64,000 nt of DNA, taken from the NCBI RefSeq assembly GCF_031191545.1, contig NZ_CP133472.1, positions 2,232,001 to 2,296,000 of the forward strand, read 5' to 3'. Shown here piece after piece: positions 8,763 to 17,459 of the stretch. The position numbers were made by a program, and so were the translations under genes. The stretch comes from Schaalia odontolytica. GTDB lineage: Bacteria > Actinomycetota > Actinomycetes > Actinomycetales > Actinomycetaceae. Under the pieces are notes generated by a model. That model saw only the letters and a list, made by a program, of their open reading frames with translations. It ran no database searches and was not told the DNA's origin. Within the stretch, counting starts at the first letter, position 1, and each line of letters begins with the position of its first letter.

Positions 8763-11700
8763 ATGAGCGCAATCTGTGGGATTCAATCAACCACCCGACG
8801 GGGTTGGTAGATATGGTTCACGTCGGGTGGGTGCAGCGCTTGCTTAGCTCTGCGGAGTGGAGCGGTTTCCCTGGTCCTGAGCCTGACCTCGTCGCTCACG
8901 GACAGACGCGAGTGGGCCCTCATGCGAGGAAGATTTTTGAGGAGTTCGCCGAGCTGGGGCTTCGATACGTTGGGGAGCCGACAGATAGCGAGCCTGGGGC
9001 GCAGCGTATTCGGCCTGTCAACGAGGTGCTCGGTCTCCGAAAGGCGACGTGCGTGGATCTGTGTGTGGCCTTTTGTTGCGCTGCGCTCGATGCCGGGATC
9101 TACCCGCTGATCCTGACGGTGACGGCTGACGGTGGGCAGCGGCGGCACGCGATCGTCTTGGTGCCCATGGAACGTCAGTGGGCCATGGGGTGCGACGTCC
9201 TCATCGACGAGGGGTTCAGCCGCGAGCCGATGCTGCCTAATCGGGAAGACCTGAGAGATCTCGTGGTCGGGTCCGCCGATGATCCCGGGGGTACGTGGCT
9301 GGCGATTGACGTACAGCAGGTCACTGAATCAGATGGCAATTGGAAAACTGCACTGTTTTTGGGCGCTGAGTATGTCCACGACTGGGAGTGGGACGTCTGT
9401 GTGGACGTTGGGGGGCTGCGCAGCCGTACCCCTGATTGTGTGCTTCCTCCCGGGGGACACATCGAGAAGGTCTTGGCCCCTGCTTATGCCGAGCTGCCCG
9501 AGAATTTCACGCCCCTGCAGCTCATGTGGGGGCGTTATGGTGCGGTGCCATATCAGCAGTGTGATGAGATCCGTCAGCTTCGTGAGTGGGCAACGACGAC
9601 GGCGGATGCTACCGCACCGTCGCAGGGAGGACATAACGCGGACATTGCTGTCGCTGTGGTGACGGGGACGGGGGGATCCGGGAAGACACGCCTGGCCGCG
9701 CAGCTGTGCCATGAACTGTCCTCGATTGGTTGGTACGCGGGGTTCTTGCCCTCGACGGTCGATGTGACGGATGAGGAGCTGTCTGCTCTCACGGAGGTGA
9801 CCACTGAGCTTCTGGTGGTGGTGGACTACGCTGAGGAAGCTCGGCGAGGTCTCGTGGCACGGGTGGTACGCAAGCTGCGGGCGAGGCACTCGCCGACCCG
9901 GATCGTGTTGACAGCGCGTGGTGCCGACGCGTGGTGGGAGGAGTTCCGCGAGGAGGCGGAGCAAGAGGGAACCCCACTGAGTAACACGCTGTCAATGTCC
10001 ATTCGGGGCAAGCAACAGGTGGAGGCGGATCCATGGTTTTTCGGACGCATGTATCGCAGGGCGGTTCAGCAATTCTCTGACAAGCTCAATAAGGCTGTTC
10101 CTACAGACGTTGAGGTTCCCGAGGGCCTGGGGGACACCGCTCTTGACGTGGTGTTGAGGGCATGGCTTGCCGTGTGCGATAACGACGAGGTGGCTAAGAA
10201 TGACATCCCGACCCGGGAAGAGCTCTACGACAGGGTTTTATCGATTGAGTTTGCCCGGTGGCGTAAGGAACCGAAGCTGGAAGGGATCAGCCGTGACCAT
10301 CTGCGTCGTGCGGCTGCCACACTCAGCCTGCTCGCCCCGAAGCGGGACACAGATGAGATCGACGACGTCCTGAGCCGCCTTCCAGAGTGGAACCAAGACC
10401 ATCTGCTGCGCAATCGTTTGGCAGAGCTGGTGGTGCAGTCTCTTCTGCGTGATGATGGTGCGAATTCTGTTAGCTTGCGGCCCGATCCGGTTGCCGAACA
10501 CCTCATCCTGGACGTATTCGGAAAGAATCCGGAACTGCTGGATCGGGTGGTTCCACAGGATCCGGCGCAGCTACCTGGCTTAGACGACTCCGATGCTGAG
10601 GACTCGGTCGTTACGCGTGCGCTCGAGATGGGCCAACAGGCGCGCAACGCGTGCGTGACCATTACACGGGCCTCCTCTCTCGATAGAGAGGTGGCACTTC
10701 GCCTGGCCCGGCGTGCTCTCCGTGAGAGGCCATTCCTATGGAAGGAGGCGCTGGACGTCGCGCTCATTCAGGGAGGACCGCTGGCACCCGCTCTCGAAGC
10801 ACTCATCGAATCAGGTGCGACCCTGCCACTCGGTGTGATTGATGATGCGATTCCTGTCGGGCACCCGGCGTTGGCGGGAGCTGCCTTGGCGGCGACCATG
10901 CGCCTTGCGAATTCCGCTGAGCGGAGTCCGGAGCAACAGGCACACTGGGCCAATAATCTGTCCATTCGTCTGTCCGACATTGGCGAGCGAAAAGCGGCGT
11001 TGGAGGCGGCTCGCGAGGCGGTGGAGCTGTATCGTGGGCTGGCTGAGGCTTCCCCGGCGGCCTACGCCCCCGACCTGGCTGGGTCGTTGAATAACCTGGC
11101 GAATTGTTTGTCGGCGGTGGGGGAGCGGAATGAGGCGTTGGAGGCGGCCCGAGAGGCGGTGGAGCTGTATCGTGGGCTGGCTGAGGCTTCCCCGGCGGCC
11201 TACGCCCCCGACCTGGCTGGGTCGTTGAATAACCTGGCGGCCTGTTTGTCGGCGGTGGGGGAGCGGAATGAGGCGTTGGAGGCGGCCCGCGAGGCGGTGC
11301 GTTTGCGCCGGGCGCTGGCTGAGGCTTCCCCGGCGGCCTACGCCCCCGCCCTGGCTGGGTCGTTGACTAACCTGGCGGCCTTTTTGTCGGCGGTGGGGGA
11401 GCGGAATGAGGCGTTGGAGGCGGCCCGCGAGGCGGTGCGTTTGCGCCGGGCGCTGGCTGAGGCTTCCCCGGCGGCCTACGCTCCCGACCTGGCAATGTCG
11501 TTGACTAACCTGGCGGCCTTTTTGTCGGAGGTGGGAAAGCAGGATGAGGCGTTGGAGGCGGCCCGCGAGGCGGTGCGTTTGCGCCGGGCGCTGGCTGAGG
11601 CTTCCCCGCAGGCCTACGCTCCCGACCTGGCAATGTCGTTGAATAACCTGGCGGCCTTTTTGTCGGAGGTGGGAAAGCAGGATGAGGCGTTGGAGGCGGC

Positions 11701-14299
11701 CCGCGAGGCGGTGGAGCTGTATCGTGGGCTGGCTGAGGCTACCCCGGCGGCTTACGCCCCCGACCTGGCAATGTCGTTGACTAACCTGGCGAATCTTTTG
11801 TCGGCGGTGGGGGAGCGGAATGAGGCGTTGGAGGCGGCCCGCGAGGCGGTGCGTTTGCGCCGGGCGCTGGCTGAGGCTTCCCCGCAGGCCTACACCCCCG
11901 ACCTGGCAATGTCGTTGACTAACCTGGCGAATCTTTTGTCGGAGGTGGGAAAGCAGGATGAGGCGTTGGAGGCGGCCCGCGAGGCGGTGCGTTTGCGCCG
12001 GGCGCTGGCTGAGGCTTCCCCGCAGGCCTACACCCCCGACCTGGCAATGTCGTTGAATAACCTGGCGAACATTTTGTCGGCGGTGGGGGAGCGGAATGAG
12101 GCGTTGGAGGCGGCCCGCGAGGCGGTGCGTTTGCGCCGGGCGCTGGCTGAGGCTTCCCCGCAGGCCTACGCCCCCGCCCTGGCAATGTCGTTGAATAACC
12201 TGGCGAATCGTTTGTCGGAGGTGGGGGAGCGGAATGAGGCGTTGGAGGCTGCCCGCAAGGCGGTGGAGCTGTATCGCGGGCTGGCTGAGGCTACCCCGCA
12301 GACCTACACCCCGAAGCTGGCTGGGTCGTTGACTAACCTGGCGAATTGTTTGTCGGAGGTGGGGGAGCGGAATGAGGCGTTGGTAGCGGCCCGCGAGGCG
12401 GTGCGTTTGCGCCGGGCGCTGGCTGAGGCTTCCCCGCAGGCCTACGCTCCCGACCTGGCAATGTCGTTGAATAACCTGGCGAATCGTTTGTCGGAGGTGG
12501 GGGAGCGGAATGAGGCGTTAGAGGCGGCCCGCGAGGCGGTGGAGCTGTATCGTGGGCTGGCTGAGGCTACCCCGGCGGCTTACGCCCCCGACCTGGCAAT
12601 GTCGTTGACTAACCTGGCGAATCTTTTGTCGGCGGTGGGGGAGCGGAATGAGGCGTTGGAGGCGGCCCGCGAGGCGGTGCGTTTGCGCCGGGCGCTGGCT
12701 GAGGCTACCCCGGCGGCCTACACCCCCGACCTGGCTGCGTCGTTGAATAACCTGGCGGCCTTTTTGTCGGCGGTGGGAAAGCAGGATGAGGCGTTGGAGG
12801 CGGCCCGCGAGGCGGTGCGTTTGCGCCGGGCGCTGGCTGAGGCTTCCCCGGCGGCCTACGCCCCCGCCCTGGCTGGGTCGTTGACTAACCTGGCGGCCTT
12901 TTTGTCGGCGGTGGGAAAGCAGGATGAGGCGTTGGAGGCGGCCCGCGAGGCGGTGCGTTTGCGCCGGGCGCTGGCTGAGGCTTCCCCGGCGGCCTACGCT
13001 CCCGACCTGGCAATGTCGTTGACTAACCTGGCGGCCTTTTTGTCGGAGGTGGGAAAGCAGGATGAGGCGTTGGAGGCGGCCCGCGAGGCGGTGCGTTTGC
13101 GCCGGGCGCTGGCTGAGGCTTCCCCGCAGGCCTACACCCCGAACCTGGCAATGTCGTTGACTAACCTGGCGAACATTTTGTCGGCGGTGGGGGAGCGGAA
13201 TGAGGCGTTGGAGACCTTCGTTGAAGGCTTTGATTGCTTCTCGCCAGCTGTGCGTGCCCGCCTGCTGGTGGCTAGGGCCACCTGGCGCGACGACGGCGGA
13301 GAAGCGGGGGATGTCGTCGCGGCGGCCCGGGAAGCAGACTCTACTGATGATCCGGTGCTCCTGGGCCCGGTGCGCCGCATGATCGCCCGCGTGATCACCG
13401 ATGCGGGAATAATGGGCACGGGTCTTCCCCGCTGGGTCACCGTCGACGCTGAGTCGGCGACTTCCAGGATTAAGGGATGGCTCGAGTGTAGCGATCTAGC
13501 GCAGCGGGTGGCTTTCCTCGAAGTGCAGTGGAGCTCGCCGTCGGCCTCCGAGAAAGAAACGCTGGCCGCCCTTGCCGAGCTGAACGTGGACCGTCCCTCT
13601 GTCGCCGAGCTCGCTGCCCTCGTGGAGCGCATCGCTGACAGCGGCATCCAGGCCGTCACAACCGATCTGCGGACCCATCACCGAGCTCAGCTGCTTGCTC
13701 GCGACTGGTATGAGGCGCACCTGAACGGGAGAGGAGCAAGCTTCCTGCGCGAGCACATGAGGGGCAACCCCGATGCGTCGCGTGGCGAGGGCCAGATCAG
13801 CGAGGGTGGCAAGCAAGAGCCAGAGGAAAGGGAGAAAGACCTAGGCGACCCCGACATGAGAATCCGGGTCCTCCAGGTGCTGGCGGCAACGCTCCCGGAG
13901 GATGAGGTAGCCATTATGGACGCAATAATTGAGCTCGCACAACTCGCTGATCAGAGTACCGCCTACGATGCGCAACGCAGCGACGAAGGCGCCGAAGACA
14001 CGCTCAGAGAGTTCCTCGAAGCGCGCAATTGGCGGGCGATGATCCTTGTCCTCGGACTACGCCCGTCCGTGGCGGAGTCGACCTACGGGCGTATCGCCCG
14101 TCTGCTGTCTGAAGCCGTCACCGACGAACCTGTACAGAGGCTGCGCGAACTCTACGAGCATGCGAACGAGGAGATGGACGCGATCCACCGCAGGCAGCTC
14201 CAGGCCCTGCTCGACAAGGCCCTCAGAACCGACCAATGCACGCCAGCCTTCGCGGACATCCTCTCGTGGACCAGGAACTCGGGATCGCGTCAACAGTGA
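8759..14299 (+). CDS. Transglutaminase-like/STAND NTPase/TPR-repeat protein
   Basis: 1846 residues from a GTG overlapping the upstream stop. Residues about 85-190 look like a transglutaminase-fold domain with a possible triad of Cys98 (KATCVDLC), His130 (RRHAIVLV) and Asp184 (WLAIDVQQ). A P-loop NTPase follows: Walker A GTGGSGKTR (303-311), Walker B ELLVVVDYAEE (350-360) and RIVLTARG (381-388). A helical/winged region runs to about 740 (SLRPDPVAEHLIL). Then come sixteen 46-residue TPR-like repeats (747-1482) and an unassigned helical C-terminus of about 364 residues. This is the STAND sensor/switch layout, in which ligand binding to repeats triggers NTP-driven assembly. The partner is probably the coupled hydrolase. 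The biological role is unproven. Confidence 0.8.
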   Translation: MNERNLWDSINHPTGLVDMVHVGWVQRLLSSAEWSGFPGPEPDLVAHGQTRVGPHARKIFEEFAELGLRYVGEPTDSEPGAQRIRPVNEVLGLRKATCVDLCVAFCCAALDAGIYPLILTVTADGGQRRHAIVLVPMERQWAMGCDVLIDEGFSREPMLPNREDLRDLVVGSADDPGGTWLAIDVQQVTESDGNWKTALFLGAEYVHDWEWDVCVDVGGLRSRTPDCVLPPGGHIEKVLAPAYAELPENFTPLQLMWGRYGAVPYQQCDEIRQLREWATTTADATAPSQGGHNADIAVAVVTGTGGSGKTRLAAQLCHELSSIGWYAGFLPSTVDVTDEELSALTEVTTELLVVVDYAEEARRGLVARVVRKLRARHSPTRIVLTARGADAWWEEFREEAEQEGTPLSNTLSMSIRGKQQVEADPWFFGRMYRRAVQQFSDKLNKAVPTDVEVPEGLGDTALDVVLRAWLAVCDNDEVAKNDIPTREELYDRVLSIEFARWRKEPKLEGISRDHLRRAAATLSLLAPKRDTDEIDDVLSRLPEWNQDHLLRNRLAELVVQSLLRDDGANSVSLRPDPVAEHLILDVFGKNPELLDRVVPQDPAQLPGLDDSDAEDSVVTRALEMGQQARNACVTITRASSLDREVALRLARRALRERPFLWKEALDVALIQGGPLAPALEALIESGATLPLGVIDDAIPVGHPALAGAALAATMRLANSAERSPEQQAHWANNLSIRLSDIGERKAALEAAREAVELYRGLAEASPAAYAPDLAGSLNNLANCLSAVGERNEALEAAREAVELYRGLAEASPAAYAPDLAGSLNNLAACLSAVGERNEALEAAREAVRLRRALAEASPAAYAPALAGSLTNLAAFLSAVGERNEALEAAREAVRLRRALAEASPAAYAPDLAMSLTNLAAFLSEVGKQDEALEAAREAVRLRRALAEASPQAYAPDLAMSLNNLAAFLSEVGKQDEALEAAREAVELYRGLAEATPAAYAPDLAMSLTNLANLLSAVGERNEALEAAREAVRLRRALAEASPQAYTPDLAMSLTNLANLLSEVGKQDEALEAAREAVRLRRALAEASPQAYTPDLAMSLNNLANILSAVGERNEALEAAREAVRLRRALAEASPQAYAPALAMSLNNLANRLSEVGERNEALEAARKAVELYRGLAEATPQTYTPKLAGSLTNLANCLSEVGERNEALVAAREAVRLRRALAEASPQAYAPDLAMSLNNLANRLSEVGERNEALEAAREAVELYRGLAEATPAAYAPDLAMSLTNLANLLSAVGERNEALEAAREAVRLRRALAEATPAAYTPDLAASLNNLAAFLSAVGKQDEALEAAREAVRLRRALAEASPAAYAPALAGSLTNLAAFLSAVGKQDEALEAAREAVRLRRALAEASPAAYAPDLAMSLTNLAAFLSEVGKQDEALEAAREAVRLRRALAEASPQAYTPNLAMSLTNLANILSAVGERNEALETFVEGFDCFSPAVRARLLVARATWRDDGGEAGDVVAAAREADSTDDPVLLGPVRRMIARVITDAGIMGTGLPRWVTVDAESATSRIKGWLECSDLAQRVAFLEVQWSSPSASEKETLAALAELNVDRPSVAELAALVERIADSGIQAVTTDLRTHHRAQLLARDWYEAHLNGRGASFLREHMRGNPDASRGEGQISEGGKQEPEEREKDLGDPDMRIRVLQVLAATLPEDEVAIMDAIIELAQLADQSTAYDAQRSDEGAEDTLREFLEARNWRAMILVLGLRPSVAESTYGRIARLLSEAVTDEPVQRLRELYEHANEEMDAIHRRQLQALLDKALRTDQCTPAFADILSWTRNSGSRQQ
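10997..13204 (+). repeat. Sixteen tandem 138-bp repeats encoding TPR units
   Basis: The unit starts ALEAAREAV and ends VGERNE or VGKQDE, exactly 46 codons, in sixteen uninterrupted copies (2208 bp). Two helix types alternate irregularly: VELYRGLAEA (copies 1, 2, 6, 10, 12) and VRLRRALAEA (the other eleven). Linker variants ERN/KQD and AGS/AMS segregate independently, giving a mosaic. Copies 6 and 12 differ by one base (TTG/TTA). Such identity suggests recent unequal crossing-over or gene conversion. Confidence 0.95.
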
Positions 14300-14308
14300 T
14301 CGGGCAAG

Positions 14309-14323
14309 CCCCTCGATCAGTGG
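14309..14323 (+). repeat. Right 15-bp direct repeat of the island
   Basis: Exact copy of 7184-7198. It contains the stop codon of the minus-strand 77-residue gene and, read on the plus strand in the phosphatase frame, would give PLDQWS followed by TGA. This suggests an ancestral tail-to-tail overlap of the two genes. Confidence 0.8.
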
Positions 14324-14550
14324 TCTTGATGCTGCTCCTGATCGGGTGCAACGAAGGCTGACACCTCGAAAGGGAACGAGCGGTACGTGAAGTAGTTGCG
14401 CAAGTGCGACAGGTGCTCCTCACACGCCAGCCACGTCTTCGTGCGCCCGCGGTGGATCGCAGGGTTGCGCCAGTCGATCCGATAGATCGCGGCGTTCGTG
14501 CATTCGCGCGCTGAGCAGATGCCCGAGGCGCTTTCGACTCCCAGAGCCAT
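14317..14550 (-). CDS. Small conserved actinobacterial protein, possible zinc ribbon
   Basis: 77 residues, ATG preceded by GGGAGG. Cysteines in ICSARECTNAA and CEEHLSHL could form a metal site (two Cys, then Cys/His). The TKTWLACEEH core is typical of small actinobacterial proteins sometimes labelled acetone carboxylase without good evidence. Function is unknown. It is convergent with the STAND gene and divergent from the SixA-like gene. Its last codons overlap the right island repeat, and a degraded copy of its C-terminus lies at the left edge. Confidence 0.65.
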   Translation of the reverse strand: MALGVESASGICSARECTNAAIYRIDWRNPAIHRGRTKTWLACEEHLSHLRNYFTYRSFPFEVSAFVAPDQEQHQDH

Positions 14551-14569
14551 GGTGTCCTCCCGGTGCGGT

Positions 14570-14582
14570 TACGCTTGGAAGT
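14570..14582 (+). promoter_or_regulatory. Leaderless promoter -10 of the SixA-like gene
   Basis: TACGCT at 14570-14575 ends 7 bases before the ATG and no ribosome site is seen, so transcription should begin at or next to the start codon. Confidence 0.55.
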
Positions 14583-15065
14583 ATGCCAACCCTCGTACTC
14601 GTTCGCCACGCGCAGGCCGCCTACTCCTACCCTGACCACTCTCGACCGCTGACCGATGCGGGCCTCGACCAGGCCGCGCGCCTGGGCGGTGCTGTGGCTC
14701 GCGACGTCGGGGGCTTCGACGTGGCCGTCTGCTCGGATGCGACGCGCGCGCGGGAGACTTTCGGGCAGATCAGCCAGCGCGTTCGGGTCCGTGATGGCTG
14801 GTTTGACCGCAGCGTGTATAACGCCGACGAGGAGGACATCCTCACCTTGGCTCGCACCTTTGAGGGGGAACGGGCGCTCATCGTTGGCCACGAGCCCACC
14901 ATGTCCGGTGTCGGATACGTTCTGGCCCGTGAGGATAGTCGGGGAGAGGTAGCCCGCGGCATTCCCACCGCAACCGCTCTCATCCTCAGCTTCGACGGCG
15001 CTTGGGAGGATCTTTCTCCCGGTAGCGCCGCGTTGCGCCTTATCCTCACCCCGCCCACTCGATAA
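14583..15065 (+). CDS. SixA-like histidine phosphatase
   Basis: 160 residues, the size of SixA phosphatases. The catalytic motif RHAQ is at residues 8-11 ([12 protein letters not shown]) and the second histidine is in [11 protein letters not shown]. SixA dephosphorylates phosphohistidine proteins in enteric bacteria; the target here is unknown. It is not closely similar to the larger histidine phosphatase at 6533-7204. Transcript is probably leaderless. Confidence 0.85.
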   Translation: MPTLVLVRHAQAAYSYPDHSRPLTDAGLDQAARLGGAVARDVGGFDVAVCSDATRARETFGQISQRVRVRDGWFDRSVYNADEEDILTLARTFEGERALIVGHEPTMSGVGYVLAREDSRGEVARGIPTATALILSFDGAWEDLSPGSAALRLILTPPTR

Positions 15066-15165
15066 TCGGGGCCATTATGGCCTTGCCTCGGCCTCGCGCC
15101 TGTGACTGTGTTTACGTTTGTCCACGTGAGGCCCGCCCGGATGCGGAAGCGGGCCGCAGGCGCGT

Positions 15166-15171
15166 TAGAAT
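15166..15171 (+). promoter_or_regulatory. Possible -10 element for yebC
   Basis: TAGAAT about 35 bases before the yebC ATG; no convincing -35. The rest of 15066-15205 shows no gene. Confidence 0.4.
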
Positions 15172-15205
15172 GTGGCGGTATCTATCCACCCAACAGGGAG
15201 AAGTG

Positions 15206-15967
15206 ATGTCGGGACACTCTAAGTGGGCGACCACCAAGCACAAGAAGGCCGCTATTGACGCCAAGCGCGGCAAGCTCTTCGCGCGCCTCATCAAGAACAT
15301 CGAGGTTGCGGCTCGCACGGGCGGCGGCGACCCCGCTGGCAACCCGACCCTGTACGACGCCATCCAGAAGGCGAAGAAGAACTCCGTTCCCGCTGACAAC
15401 ATCGACCGCGCCGTCAAGCGTGGCTCCGGTGCTGAGGCCGGCGGCGCCAACTACGAGACCATTATGTACGAAGGCTACGGCCCGGGCGGTGTCGCCTTCC
15501 TGGTGGAGTGTCTGACGGACAACCGCAACCGCGCGGCCTCCGACGTGCGCCTGGGCTTCACCCGCCACGGCGGTTCGCTCGCAGACCCGGGATCGGTGTC
15601 CTACCTGTTCGCGCGTCGCGGCATCGTCGAGGTGCCCGCCACCGACGGTGTGGACGAGGAATCCATCATGATGGCCGTCCTGGACGCGGGTGCCGAAGAA
15701 GTTGAGGATGCCGGTGAGCTCTTCGTCGTCGAGTCCGACCCCAAGGACGTCGTCGCCGTGCGCAGCGCCTTGCAGGATGCCGGCATCGACTACGATTCCG
15801 CCGAAGTCCAGTTCGTCGCCTCCACCGAGGTCGAGCTCGATCTCGAGGGTGCGCTCAAGGTGAACAAACTCATCGACGCCCTTGAGGACTCCGACGACGT
15901 GCAGAACATCTACACGAACATGTCCCTGTCGGACGAGGTTCGTGCCCAGCTGGAAGAGCAGGAGTGA
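15206..15967 (+). CDS. yebC: YebC/PmpR family protein
   Basis: 253 residues beginning [14 protein letters not shown], the family hallmark; this fixes the ATG within a longer open frame. Three-domain TACO1/YebC proteins are known as DNA-binding regulators and, more recently, as factors that aid translation of proline-rich stretches. Ribosome site AGGGAGAA. It ends against pdxS and may be co-transcribed with it. In many actinobacteria yebC lies upstream of ruvC, as here. Confidence 0.93.
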   Translation: MSGHSKWATTKHKKAAIDAKRGKLFARLIKNIEVAARTGGGDPAGNPTLYDAIQKAKKNSVPADNIDRAVKRGSGAEAGGANYETIMYEGYGPGGVAFLVECLTDNRNRAASDVRLGFTRHGGSLADPGSVSYLFARRGIVEVPATDGVDEESIMMAVLDAGAEEVEDAGELFVVESDPKDVVAVRSALQDAGIDYDSAEVQFVASTEVELDLEGALKVNKLIDALEDSDDVQNIYTNMSLSDEVRAQLEEQE

Positions 15968-15969
15968 AC

Positions 15970-16872
15970 ATGAGCGATTCGACCGCGAAGCGCGAGGTCG
16001 GCACCCCGCAGGTCAAGCGCGGCATGGCCCAGATGCTCAAGGGCGGGGTCATCATGGACGTCGTCACCCCCGAGCAGGCGAAGATCGCCGAAGACGCGGG
16101 CGCAGTGGCCGTCATGGCTCTCGAACGCGTCCCAGCCGATATTCGCGCCCAAGGTGGCGTGGCCCGCATGTCCGACCCCGACCTGATCGAGGGCATCATC
16201 GAGGCTGTGTCCATTCCGGTGATGGCCAAGGCACGCATCGGTCACTTCGTCGAAGCGCAGGTATTGCAGTCCCTGGGTGTCGACTACATCGACGAGTCCG
16301 AGGTTTTGACGCCCGCCGACTACACGCACCACATCGACAAGTGGAACTTCACCGTTCCCTTCGTCTGCGGTGCGACCAACCTCGGTGAGGCACTGCGTCG
16401 TATCAACGAGGGTGCGGCCATGATCCGCTCTAAGGGTGAGGCCGGCACCGGTGACGTCTCCAACGCAACCACGCACATGCGCAAGATCCGCGACGAGATC
16501 CGTCACCTGACCTCCCTGCCCGAGGACGAACTCTACGTCGCGGCCAAGGAACTGCAGGCACCCTACGAGCTCGTCGCCGAGGTCGCCCGTGAGGGTCGCC
16601 TCCCTGTCGTGCTGTTCACGGCCGGTGGCATCGCAACCCCCGCCGACGCTGCCATGATGATGCAGCTTGGTGCTGAGGGTGTCTTCGTCGGCTCGGGCAT
16701 CTTCAAGTCCGGCGATCCCGCCAAGCGCGCGGCCGCCATCGTCAAGGCTACGACCTTCTACGACGACCCGTCCGTCATTGCCGAGGTATCGCGCGGACTG
16801 GGTGAGGCCATGGTTGGCATTAACGTCGACGACCTGCCGGTCGATCACCGCCTCGCGGAGCGCGGATGGTGA
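15970..16872 (+). CDS. pdxS: Pyridoxal 5'-phosphate synthase subunit PdxS
   Basis: 300 residues. PdxS builds PLP from ribose 5-phosphate, glyceraldehyde 3-phosphate and ammonia supplied by PdxT. The two Schiff-base lysines are present: Lys87 in [10 protein letters not shown] and Lys155 in RSKGEAGTG. The phosphate loop [13 protein letters not shown] is intact. The ATG was chosen because CAGGAG lies just upstream; a GTG 6 bases earlier, overlapping the yebC stop, is the alternative. It overlaps pdxT by 7 bases. Confidence 0.96.
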   Translation: MSDSTAKREVGTPQVKRGMAQMLKGGVIMDVVTPEQAKIAEDAGAVAVMALERVPADIRAQGGVARMSDPDLIEGIIEAVSIPVMAKARIGHFVEAQVLQSLGVDYIDESEVLTPADYTHHIDKWNFTVPFVCGATNLGEALRRINEGAAMIRSKGEAGTGDVSNATTHMRKIRDEIRHLTSLPEDELYVAAKELQAPYELVAEVAREGRLPVVLFTAGGIATPADAAMMMQLGAEGVFVGSGIFKSGDPAKRAAAIVKATTFYDDPSVIAEVSRGLGEAMVGINVDDLPVDHRLAERGW

Positions 16873-17459
16873 CCATTGGCGTTCTCGCCCTGCAGGGCGA
16901 CGTCGCAGAGCACGTGCGGGCGCTGGAAAACTCCGGCGCCCGCGCGCTGCTAGTGCGCAGGGAATCCGAACTGAACCGGGTCGATGGTCTGGTGATCCCG
17001 GGCGGCGAGTCGACGACCATGTCGAATCTACTGGTGTCTTTTGGGCTGTTTGACGCTGTTTATGAGCGCATTGCGTCGAGCATGCCCGTGTACGGCACCT
17101 GCGCGGGCATGATCATGCTCGCCTCCTCGATCCTGGACGGGCGCGAGGACCAGCGTTCTTTCGGCGGGCTCGATATTGTGGTGCGTCGTAACGCCTTCGG
17201 TCGCCAGGTTGACTCCTACGAGGAGGACCTGGACGTTGTGGGCCTTGAGGGCGGCCCCTTCCACGCCGTCTTCATTCGCGCCCCCTGGGTCGAGTCGGTG
17301 GGCGAGGGTGTTGAGGTCATCGCGCGTGCCGGAAACAGCGCAGATGGTCCGATCGTCGCGGTTCGCCACGGCAACGTCATGGCGACGTCATTCCACCCAG
17401 AGGTGGGCGGGGATCACCGTATCCACGCAATGTTCGTCGATATGGTGGCCCACGCCTGA
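16866..17459 (+). CDS. pdxT: Pyridoxal 5'-phosphate synthase glutaminase subunit PdxT
   Basis: 197 residues, class I glutaminase that feeds ammonia to PdxS. Visible: IPGGESTTM, nucleophile Cys79 in YGTCAGM, and the His/Glu pair in SFHPEVGG. Its start overlaps pdxS and its stop overlaps the ruvC start (TGATG), so it belongs to one long polycistronic run. Confidence 0.96.
   Translation: MVTIGVLALQGDVAEHVRALENSGARALLVRRESELNRVDGLVIPGGESTTMSNLLVSFGLFDAVYERIASSMPVYGTCAGMIMLASSILDGREDQRSFGGLDIVVRRNAFGRQVDSYEEDLDVVGLEGGPFHAVFIRAPWVESVGEGVEVIARAGNSADGPIVAVRHGNVMATSFHPEVGGDHRIHAMFVDMVAHA

Larger units (their letters stand above)
7184..14323. other. Putative genomic island carrying a hydrolase/STAND-NTPase pair
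   Basis: About 7.1 kb between identical 15-bp repeats interrupts what looks like a convergent gene pair, the histidine phosphatase and a 77-residue conserved gene. It holds only two genes and a promoter region. Leucine TTG codons are frequent in it (three or four per 46-codon repeat), while neighbouring core genes favour CTG/CTC. No integrase or transposase is present. Acquisition by site-specific integration or by recombination between diverged flanks is an inference. Confidence 0.65.

Noticed and set aside
11919-12185. Minus-strand frame across the TPR repeats
   Set aside because: It is the mirror of the repeat array (Pro-rich translation repeating with the same period) and has no ribosome site.
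10997-13204. CRISPR array
   Set aside because: The 138-bp units are adjacent without unique spacers and lie in one coding frame.
7184-14323. Classical transposon or insertion sequence
   Set aside because: No transposase or terminal inverted repeats were found, and the 15-bp duplication lies within gene ends with extra flanking homology, which fits recombination or integration better.
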